Part shown: one piece after another, positions 1 through 5,344 of the stretch
How the letters are laid out: every line of letters starts with the position of its first letter
How positions within the stretch are numbered: the stretch's first letter is position 1
Assembly (NCBI GenBank): GCA_002417685.1
Contig: DICP01000111.1
Span: forward strand, 28,785-35,416
Source of the DNA: Candidatus Mesolinea sp. UBA5823
GTDB lineage: Bacteria; Chloroflexota; Anaerolineae; Anaerolineales; Anaerolineaceae
Direction: 5' to 3'
DNA: 6,632 bases
Made by a program: the position numbers and the translations under genes
Notes under the pieces: generated by a model
The model's database searches: none
Told to the model about the DNA's origin: nothing
Seen by the model: only the letters and a program-made list of their open reading frames with translations

Positions 1-243
1 GAAGATTTTGAGGAAAACGAAGAGCCTTTAGGCGAAGAAGTGGAAGCGCGCATTGCTGCCCGGGTATGTAAACGCATGGCAGTCAAGGCAGGCAAGCAGC
101 TTTCGGAAAGTGAGCAGAAAAACTTGCTGCTCAACTTAGAAGCCTGCACTTCGCCGCGTACTTGCCCACATGGCAGACCGACCATGATCCACCTGAGCGC
201 AGCGCTGCTCGAGCGCCAGTTTGGCCGCTTAGGACCGCGGTGA
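1..243 (+). CDS. mutL: DNA mismatch repair protein MutL, C-terminal end (5' truncated by window)
   Basis: This is the last 80 codons of a gene that enters from the left edge; reading frame 1 is open from base 1 and ends at TGA 241-243. The encoded tail matches the C-terminal dimerisation/endonuclease domain of MutL. It has a VCKRMAVKAG stretch (the ACR-like region), then CPHGRPT (bases 163-183) and a terminal FGR (bases 220-228). In MutL/PMS2-type proteins the CPHGRP and FxR motifs contribute to the metal site of the nicking endonuclease, so this MutL is probably of the kind found in bacteria without MutH. The protein works with MutS in post-replicative mismatch repair. A GTG at 40 is an internal codon, not the true start, because the frame stays open upstream with acidic linker-like sequence. 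The remainder of the gene, including the ATPase domain, lies outside the window. Confidence 0.93.
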   Translation, partial: EDFEENEEPLGEEVEARIAARVCKRMAVKAGKQLSESEQKNLLLNLEACTSPRTCPHGRPTMIHLSAALLERQFGRLGPR

Positions 244-266
244 ATCGCACCAAGTCAAAAATTGCC

Positions 267-294
267 TTGTAGAAATACTAAAAATAGCTATAAT
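267..294 (+). promoter_or_regulatory. Promoter of tRNA-Pro(CGG)
   Basis: A perfect TATAAT -10 box lies at 289-294. A weak -35 box, TTGTAG (267-272), sits 16 bp upstream. Transcription would begin near 301, a few bases before the mature tRNA 5' end at 305. It lies between the mutL stop and the tRNA, so the tRNA need not depend on mutL readthrough. Confidence 0.7.
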
Positions 295-304
295 AGAAGT
301 CCGT

Positions 305-379
305 CGGGGCGTGGCTCAGCCCGGATAGAGCGCACGGTTCGGGTCCGTGAGGTCGGCGGTTCGAATCCGCCCGCCCCGA
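305..379 (+). tRNA. tRNA-Pro, anticodon CGG
   Basis: The sequence folds into a complete cloverleaf. The acceptor stem is CGGGGCG (305-311) with CGCCCCG (372-378). The D stem is GCTC/GAGC (314-317, 328-331). The anticodon stem is CACGG/CCGTG (333-337, 345-349), and the 7-nt loop TTCGGGT (338-344) places CGG at 340-342. The T arm is GGCGG/CCGCC around the loop TTCGAAT (360-366). The anticodon reads the proline codon CCG. The C1-G72 pair and the A discriminator at 379 fit bacterial tRNA-Pro identity, as do G35, G36 and G37. CCA is not encoded, so it must be added after transcription. Confidence 0.97.
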
Positions 380-383
380 CTGA

Positions 384-411
384 AACCCTTCTTTGCATAG
401 AAGGGTTTTTT
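384..411 (+). terminator. Rho-independent terminator of tRNA-Pro(CGG)
   Basis: A perfect 9-bp stem, AACCCTTCT (384-392) with AGAAGGGTT (399-407), has a 6-nt loop and is followed by a T run (406-411). It begins five bases after the tRNA 3' end, so the tRNA forms a single-gene unit separated from the glycosyltransferase downstream. Confidence 0.92.
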
Positions 412-485
412 GTTAACGTCCGCATTCATTGTCAACTCTGCTGACCGCCAAATTGACCGCATTTTAGGGTAAACTAAAGCCTATT

Positions 486-2495
486 ATGGCTTTCAGTTTC
501 TCGATTCTTGTACTTATTGCGACCACTTTGTTTTTTTCTGCTCACCTTAAGATCAAGCGCTGGAGTGAAACCATCTTGGCTTGGGCTTTGGTGGGTTTTG
601 CCTGCTTGGTGTTTGTTTTTACGATTGCCAATCAACTCAAAGGGTTGGGCTCGCAACAGGTGGTCCTTGGGCTTCAGGCGGGTTTGCTTTTGGTGAGCGC
701 TATTAGCTGGCTGCTTGCACAACGACCAAAAATCATTCCGGAATCTAAAGTAGAGATAAATCTTGGGGCGTTCTGTAAGGAGCGAAAGAACTGGTTTCTT
801 TTGATTCTAGCCATTTGCGTGGCGGGTGTGTTGCTACTATCGGTGGTACTAAACTACATCGTCCCGCCGAATAATAATGATGCTCTCTCTTATCACGTAG
901 CACGCATTGTGCGCTGGAAGCAACAAGGTTCCTATCTTCCATGGGAGACGCCTTTTGTCTGGCAGCTTTCCTTTCCGCTCAACGCACAGTTAGTTTATTT
1001 GTGGACGCTGGTTTTTACCAATAGCGATCATTTTATAGCTTACATTCCCATGTTAGCCGGCTTGGTCACGAGTCTCATTATCTATCTACTCGCTCAGGAA
1101 TTAGGCTTTAGCCGGCGAAATGCAGTCTTTTCCGCATTAATTTGGCTGACATTACCGGTGGTACAGCTGCATCTCACTTCCGTGCGCCACGATCTGATTA
1201 GCACTTGGTTGTTCTTATCGACATTTTATTTCTTCCACCGCTGGGGCAAAACGCGAGAGTTTGTTTATCTTCTGCTTTCTGCCTTAGCCTTAGCGCTTGT
1301 TGTGGGTACGAATTTTTCGATTGCAGCATACCTGCCAGGGATGGTGCTGATGCTGCTCTTGGGTTTCGTTTTTTACCGCTATTCTTTCAAGCAGGTATTG
1401 CAATGGGTCGGGGTAACCTTGCTCTGCTTTTTGCTGTTCAGTTCGCCGATTTATGTTAGCAACACAGTTTATTTTGGCTCGCCCTTAGGACCAGATGCTG
1501 CCCAAATGACGAGTGCAGCAGTAGCCGAAGAAATGCCGCTTGGAAAGTACATTGTCGTTAACGCTACGCGATGGTTTTACCAGCTGCTGGATTTCTCTTG
1601 GCTGCCACAGCCCGTTCAGCAAGCTTTAGTGTCCGCTAAAGCCGGGCTCGCGAGGTTGGTTTTTACGCCGTTAGGTCTGAATTTGGAAGGCGACATTGCG
1701 ACGCTGGATGCACATCGCTTTACCTGGGGCAGGCTCTACCAATTGCAAGAGGACGAAGCATGGTTTGGGCTCATTGGTGGGCTGCTCATTTTTCCGACCA
1801 GTTTAGCTTCCTTTGTGCAAGGTCTCAAGCGGAAGGACATCTTGCGCATCATGCCCTTTGTTTTTTTTCTTACCGTGCTCATCACTTGCAGCCTAATCCG
1901 GCCAGGATGGACTCCGTTTGACGGACGCTATTTTATACCTTTGGCAGCGATGTGCACTGCCTTTTTCCCCTTATGGCTGCAAGGCAAGGGCGCAAAAGGC
2001 GTTGAAGCCATCGTTGTGACTATTTCAATTTTCAGTATGGTTATGGTTGTGCTATTCAACCCTGCCAAGCAGGTAATCGGCGGAGCAGCAATATGGAAGA
2101 TGAACCGCATCGATATGCTCACACGGCAGTCGTATTCTTCGAAGGAAATGCTCTACTTAGCCGAAGCCATCCCGAGCGGTGCAACTGTAGGTGTGGCTGC
2201 TAAGCCGCAAAACTATCAAGAATATGGCCTTTTTGGTGCAGATTTTAGCCGAAAAGTCGTCAATATCGACCCATTGGAGAACATCGCGGACCTCAACTGG
2301 TTAGATGCACGCGGTGTGAAGTACTTGCTCGTCAAAGCAAACGATGTTGGCGGGTTGCACCCACCACAAGAATTTCGCTATGTAGATAGCTTGGGCGATT
2401 GGATCCTCTACCAACGGGAAACACCAAAAAGCTCACAAGCTTGGAAAGGTCATCAGATTGGTACAATACCCGCGGTTACTATGTCAGTTTGCTAA
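486..2495 (+). CDS. Membrane glycosyltransferase, GT39/ArnT/PMT superfamily
   Basis: A 669-residue integral membrane protein, probably a GT-C fold transferase using a polyprenyl-phosphate sugar donor on the outer face of the cytoplasmic membrane. I see hydrophobic spans at roughly 3-19, 28-48, 58-77, 102-125, 184-203, 213-229, 236-251, 258-297, 304-324, 424-446, 453-471, 481-498 and 505-524. A soluble C-terminal part follows from about 530. The loop after the 102-125 span carries NNNDALSYHVARIVRW (129-144). D132 sits where GT39/ArnT enzymes place the catalytic aspartate of the first external loop, and the D..YH..R pattern is typical of a large bacterial GT39-like group. RHDL (234-237) and DGRYFIPL (479-486) are further family-like motifs. 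The ATG at 486 is the only good start, because an in-frame TAG lies at 465-467. No close Shine-Dalgarno is visible; AGGGT (466-470) is about 16 nt away. Acceptor and sugar cannot be deduced. There is no glycan cluster around it. Confidence 0.85.
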   Translation: MAFSFSILVLIATTLFFSAHLKIKRWSETILAWALVGFACLVFVFTIANQLKGLGSQQVVLGLQAGLLLVSAISWLLAQRPKIIPESKVEINLGAFCKERKNWFLLILAICVAGVLLLSVVLNYIVPPNNNDALSYHVARIVRWKQQGSYLPWETPFVWQLSFPLNAQLVYLWTLVFTNSDHFIAYIPMLAGLVTSLIIYLLAQELGFSRRNAVFSALIWLTLPVVQLHLTSVRHDLISTWLFLSTFYFFHRWGKTREFVYLLLSALALALVVGTNFSIAAYLPGMVLMLLLGFVFYRYSFKQVLQWVGVTLLCFLLFSSPIYVSNTVYFGSPLGPDAAQMTSAAVAEEMPLGKYIVVNATRWFYQLLDFSWLPQPVQQALVSAKAGLARLVFTPLGLNLEGDIATLDAHRFTWGRLYQLQEDEAWFGLIGGLLIFPTSLASFVQGLKRKDILRIMPFVFFLTVLITCSLIRPGWTPFDGRYFIPLAAMCTAFFPLWLQGKGAKGVEAIVVTISIFSMVMVVLFNPAKQVIGGAAIWKMNRIDMLTRQSYSSKEMLYLAEAIPSGATVGVAAKPQNYQEYGLFGADFSRKVVNIDPLENIADLNWLDARGVKYLLVKANDVGGLHPPQEFRYVDSLGDWILYQRETPKSSQAWKGHQIGTIPAVTMSVC

Positions 2496-2529
2496 AACCA
2501 TAGTTGAAGTTCTAGGCTAAGCAATAAAA

Positions 2530-2559
2530 AAAACCGGCCTGCATAACCAAGCCGGTTTT
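2530..2559. terminator. Bidirectional terminator between convergent genes
   Basis: The stem AAAACCGGC (2530-2538) pairs with GCCGGTTTT (2551-2559) around a 12-nt loop. On the + strand it ends in TTTTCTTTCT and stops the glycosyltransferase transcript. On the - strand the A run 2526-2533 becomes eight Us after the stem and stops the cold-shock transcript. It lies 34 bp past the glycosyltransferase stop and about 30 bp past the csp stop. Confidence 0.9.
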
Positions 2560-2563
2560 CTTT

Positions 2564-2581
2564 CTAATTAAAATTAATTAG
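2564..2581. repeat. AT-rich perfect palindrome in csp 3' region
   Basis: CTAATTAA (2564-2571) and TTAATTAG (2574-2581) are perfect inverted copies separated by AA. It lies between the csp stop codon and the shared terminator. As RNA it could form only a weak A-U hairpin (6 bp with a 6-nt loop); as DNA it could be a dyad binding site. No function is claimed, and AT-rich chance symmetry is plausible. Confidence 0.4.
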
Positions 2582-2588
2582 CCAATCA

Positions 2589-2804
2589 TTAGCTCAGGAC
2601 TTTGACGTCCTGTGCTTGAGGGCCCTTAGCGCCCTGAACGACGCTAAATTCAACTTGTTGTTCTTCTTTCAGGGTCTTGTAACCATCGCTAATAATAGCG
2701 CTGAAATGAACAAATACATCCTTTTCTCCCGATTCGCGGGCGATAAAGCCATATCCTTTTTCGCTGTTAAACCATTTAACAGTGCCAATCTCACGTTCTG
2801 CCAT
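2589..2804 (-). CDS. Cold-shock protein (CspA family, single CSD)
   Basis: A 71-residue single cold-shock domain of normal family length. It contains the two nucleic-acid-binding motifs, RNP1 as KGYGFI (residues 16-21) and RNP2 as VFVHF (30-34), plus the family start GTVKWFN (7-13). Proteins of this family are small OB-fold cytoplasmic single-strand RNA/DNA binders that melt mRNA structure, often as RNA chaperones in the cold; not all are cold-induced. The ATG at 2804-2802 is preceded on the - strand by GGAGG (2820-2816) with an 11-nt spacer. The gene has its own promoter and a leader of about 97 nt, and ends at the shared terminator at 2530-2559. It is on the same strand as the Nfn gene upstream but has its own transcription start. 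Confidence 0.97.
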   Translation of the reverse strand: MAEREIGTVKWFNSEKGYGFIARESGEKDVFVHFSAIISDGYKTLKEEQQVEFSVVQGAKGPQAQDVKVLS

Positions 2805-2809
2805 AACTT

Positions 2810-2879
2810 TCTAATCCTCCAGACAACTCTAAACAAAAATATTTATGTTTCTGGTCATTCTCGATTAGATGTTATGACC
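2810..2879 (-). promoter_or_regulatory. Structured 5' leader of the csp mRNA (candidate pseudoknot near the RBS)
   Basis: On the - strand, GGTCAT (2879-2874) and ATGACC (2858-2853) form a 6-bp stem with a 15-nt loop. The loop holds TCTAATC (2869-2863). This is an exact complement of GATTAGA (2816-2810), which begins at the last G of the Shine-Dalgarno GGAGG. Pairing of loop and RBS region would make an H-type pseudoknot. Known cspA leaders also change structure with temperature, but I see no sequence similarity to them and the function here is inferred. The elements are short, so chance pairing is possible. Confidence 0.4.
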
Positions 2880-2907
2880 TAACTTGAACTTCCAGCAACT
2901 TCACATG

Positions 2908-2936
2908 TTTATACTACACATAGTGTTTCTCGTCAA
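2908..2936 (-). promoter_or_regulatory. Promoter of the cold-shock gene
   Basis: On the - strand, TTGACG (2936-2931) and TATAAA (2913-2908) are separated by exactly 17 bp, each matching the sigma-70 consensus at five of six positions. Transcription would start near 2901, giving a leader of about 97 nt before the ATG at 2804. A leader of this length is typical of csp genes. Confidence 0.8.
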
Positions 2937-2953
2937 TGCCAATCAGTATCTAT

Positions 2954-2984
2954 AAACCGAACTATTTATCAGCTAATTCGGTTT
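2954..2984 (-). terminator. Stem-loop spanning the Nfn gene stop codon, possible weak terminator
   Basis: AAACCGAA (2954-2961) and TTCGGTTT (2977-2984) form a perfect 8-bp stem with a 15-nt loop that contains the last codons and the TAG stop (2964-2962). On the - strand the stem is followed by ATAGATAC rather than a U run, so it is a poor intrinsic terminator. It is, however, the only hairpin between this gene and the csp promoter. It could protect the 3' end or only attenuate. Confidence 0.4.
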
Positions 2985-5304
2985 TAACCGCAGGTGTATT
3001 GGCTTTTTCGGAGAGCATGCGGTTGATTGCCATTGCAGCCTTGCGCCCGGCACCCATTGCCAGAATCACGGTGGCTCCACCCGTAACGATATCCCCGCCG
3101 GCGTAAACGCCAGGCAGCGAAGTCTCCATTGTCTCTGGATCCACGACCAGATGACCATAGCGGTCGAACTTAAGCTCAGGTGTGGTGCGTTGGATGATAG
3201 GGTTGGACGAGTTTCCAATTGCTACGATGACAATATCAATGGGAATCTCATACTCTGAATCGGGGATGGGAATTGGCCGGCGGCGGCCGCTCGCGTCCGG
3301 CTCACCTAATTCCATCTTGATGAGACGAATGCCGCTCAGGTGCCCCTCCTGATCTCCAAGGAATTCTATGGGATTCCGCAAGAATTCGAAGTTAACGCCT
3401 TCAGCTTTAGCATGCTCAATCTCCTCGAAACGCCCGGGCATTTCTGCTTCACTGCGCCGATAGATAATCGAGGCTTGGCTTGCTCCTAAGCGCAGCGCCA
3501 CACGTGCGGAATCCAAGGCTGTGTTGCCACCGCCAATAACCGCCACACGCTTATTTACTATATCCAAGATGGGCGTATCTGCCTGAGGGTAAAGGTAAGC
3601 CTTCATCAAATTCACACGTGTTAAAAACTCGTTGGCGGAATAAATGCCGATGAGGTTTTCGCCTGGGACGTGAAGGAAGTTAGGTAAGCCAGCCCCTGTG
3701 CCGATGAACAAGGCGTCAAACCCATCCCGCTGGAGCAGGTCCTGGATCGTTAGGGTAGCGCCGACGAGCACATCGGGCACAAACTTTACTCCTTGGTCGG
3801 CTAATTGCTGTACTTCTTTGCCGACGATGGTTTTAGGTAAACGAAATTCGGGAATCCCGTAGCGTAACACGCCGCCAAAATCGTGGAAAGCTTCGAAAAC
3901 GGTTACATCATGACCCGCCTTGATTAAGTCTCCTGCACAGCTCAATGAGGCAGGTCCGCTGCCGACCAAAGCGACCTTATAACCGGTGGGTTCAATTTCT
4001 GTTTTCTCTTTCTCAACAGGATGCTCCGCTAAATAATCGGATACGTAGCGCTCGAGTGCACCGATGGCAATAGCTTTCCCTTTTTTATTCAAGATACAAG
4101 CGCCTTCACATTGCTCTGTTTGTGGGCAAACGCGGCCGCAAACGCGGGGTAAGGTGTTGTCTTTCAGCACGAGAAGGGCTGATTCTGTGAGTTTATCTTC
4201 CAAAATAAGCTGAATAAATTGGGGAATCTTCACCGCGACTGGGCAGCCATCCACACAACGGGGATTTTTACATTGCAGGCAACGCGCAGCCTCGAGGCGG
4301 GCTTGCTCGGCGGTGAAACCTAACGCGACTTCGTCAAAGGTGTGGATGCGGTCTGCAACCGGAAGCTCCGGCATCACTTGGCGGGCCTTAGGTTCTACGA
4401 TAGGCTCTGGCAGCTCAGTCTGGATTTCGACAAGTTTAGGCTCTAACCGACAAGTTTCCAAATGGTTATATGTGCTGTTCCTGATTTGCAAAGTGTCAAA
4501 GTCAACTAAGTGCCCGTCAAATTCTGGGCCTTCCACGCAGGTGAAGCGCACCCGATCGCCTACCTGCACTCGGCAGCCGCCGCACATACCGGTTCCATCC
4601 ACCATAATTGGGTTAAGGCTGACTTTCGTTGGAATTTGGTATGGCTTGGTGATATCGGCAATGCTGCGCATCATAGGCACCGGGCCAACCGCTAAGGCAT
4701 AATCAAAACGCGCGCCGTGGTCTAATAGGTGCTGAAGCTGCATGGATGTGAAGCCATGAAAACCAAAAGAGCCGTCATCTGTGGTGAAGTAAACTTCATC
4801 GGAAATGGCTTCAAATTCATCCTTGAGGATAATTAAGTCCTTTGACCGTGCACCAACTATCGCAGTAACGCGATTACCGGCTTCCTTTAAAGCTTTTGCC
4901 ACGGGAAAAGCAACTGCGGCGCCTACACCTCCAGCCACAATCAGCGCCCTGCCATAATTTTCAATCTCGGATGGTGTACCCAATGGGCCTAAGATATCCA
5001 AGATCTTCTCGCCCGGTTCCAGCTCGCAAAGGAGGCGGGTTGTCTTACCCACCGCTTGAATGATAAGGGTGATCGCGCCGGCTTGAGGATCACGGTCTAC
5101 GATCGTGAGTGGAATGCGTTCGCCTAATTCCGTCACACGCAGCATAACAAACTGACCAGCACGGGCTTTGGTTGCAATGAGAGGAGAATACACCTCAAAT
5201 TGGGTAATGGTTTCAGCTAAGAGCTTTTTCGTAAGAATTAATCCAAAGTTTGAATAATCCAGTTGGGATTCCTGGATTTCAAGTTTCATTTTATTTTGTG
5301 TCAT
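2962..5304 (-). CDS. Fused NfnA-NfnB-type electron-bifurcating ferredoxin/NAD(H):NADP(H) oxidoreductase
   Basis: A single chain joins a PyrK/NfnA-like module to a GltD/NfnB-like module. Residues below are numbered from the upstream TTG at 5352; subtract 16 for the ATG chosen here. The N-terminal part has a ferredoxin-reductase FAD site (RIPLT, 79-83), an NAD-binding glycine turn (AGGVGAA, 140-146) and DGTGMCGGC with D252, C257, C260 and later C272. This fits the Asp-plus-three-Cys [2Fe-2S] site described for Nfn small subunits. The second part has cysteines 358, 361, 366, 370 and 405, 409, 415, 419 for two [4Fe-4S] clusters. It also has an FAD fold GSGPAS (464-469), GGVLRYGIPEFRLPK (493-507), a second nucleotide fold GGGNTA (607-612) and AGGDIVTGGA (751-760). 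Nfn couples NADH and reduced ferredoxin to NADPH formation in the cytoplasm. Automated pipelines may name it dihydroorotate dehydrogenase/glutamate synthase. The ATG at 5304 was chosen for AAAGGA (5323-5318) 13 nt upstream; ATG at 5289 and TTG at 5352 are alternatives. It lies 40 nt after the TPR gene. Confidence 0.9.
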   Translation of the reverse strand: MTQNKMKLEIQESQLDYSNFGLILTKKLLAETITQFEVYSPLIATKARAGQFVMLRVTELGERIPLTIVDRDPQAGAITLIIQAVGKTTRLLCELEPGEKILDILGPLGTPSEIENYGRALIVAGGVGAAVAFPVAKALKEAGNRVTAIVGARSKDLIILKDEFEAISDEVYFTTDDGSFGFHGFTSMQLQHLLDHGARFDYALAVGPVPMMRSIADITKPYQIPTKVSLNPIMVDGTGMCGGCRVQVGDRVRFTCVEGPEFDGHLVDFDTLQIRNSTYNHLETCRLEPKLVEIQTELPEPIVEPKARQVMPELPVADRIHTFDEVALGFTAEQARLEAARCLQCKNPRCVDGCPVAVKIPQFIQLILEDKLTESALLVLKDNTLPRVCGRVCPQTEQCEGACILNKKGKAIAIGALERYVSDYLAEHPVEKEKTEIEPTGYKVALVGSGPASLSCAGDLIKAGHDVTVFEAFHDFGGVLRYGIPEFRLPKTIVGKEVQQLADQGVKFVPDVLVGATLTIQDLLQRDGFDALFIGTGAGLPNFLHVPGENLIGIYSANEFLTRVNLMKAYLYPQADTPILDIVNKRVAVIGGGNTALDSARVALRLGASQASIIYRRSEAEMPGRFEEIEHAKAEGVNFEFLRNPIEFLGDQEGHLSGIRLIKMELGEPDASGRRRPIPIPDSEYEIPIDIVIVAIGNSSNPIIQRTTPELKFDRYGHLVVDPETMETSLPGVYAGGDIVTGGATVILAMGAGRKAAMAINRMLSEKANTPAVKTELADK

Positions 5305-5317
5305 TGAGAATTGCACG

Positions 5318-5323
5318 TCCTTT
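5318..5323 (-). promoter_or_regulatory. Ribosome binding site deciding the Nfn start
   Basis: AAAGGA on the - strand lies 13 nt before the ATG at 5304-5302. The spacing is slightly long. The TTG at 5352, which overlaps the end of the TPR gene, has only a weak CAGG in front of it, and the ATG at 5289 has none. The site therefore favours 5304. Confidence 0.5.
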
Positions 5324-5344
5324 AAGAATTTTGACCCCGATATT

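Noticed and set aside
360..380. tRNA 3' ends as integration (att) sites for a mobile element between the two tRNAs
   Set aside because: The shared 3' bases are explained by tRNA homology. No integrase, phage or plasmid gene is present and the genes between look like ordinary core genes.
262..444. Open frame of 60 codons on the + strand
   Set aside because: It runs straight through the tRNA-Pro(CGG) and its terminator, so it is not a gene.
429..475. Promoter for the glycosyltransferase (TTGTCA 429-434, TTGACC 453-458, TAAACT 470-475)
   Set aside because: Good -35-like hexamers exist, but none has a matching -10 at 15-19 bp, so I cannot support a promoter call.
474..722. Open frame of 82 codons on the - strand
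   Set aside because: It is antisense to the start of the glycosyltransferase, shows no family motif and has no plausible promoter or RBS.
2616..2882. Open frame of 88 codons on the + strand
   Set aside because: It lies opposite the cold-shock gene and its leader, and the protein shows no family features.
4313..4702. Open frame of 129 codons on the + strand
   Set aside because: It is antisense to the Nfn iron-sulfur region. The Ser/Trp-rich protein has no recognisable domain, and the opposite strand encodes clear conserved motifs.
2962..5304. Annotation as dihydroorotate dehydrogenase electron-transfer subunit plus glutamate synthase
   Set aside because: No pyrD or glutamate synthase large subunit is nearby. 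The DGTGMCGGC motif and the joint architecture fit Nfn better than pyrimidine or glutamate synthesis.
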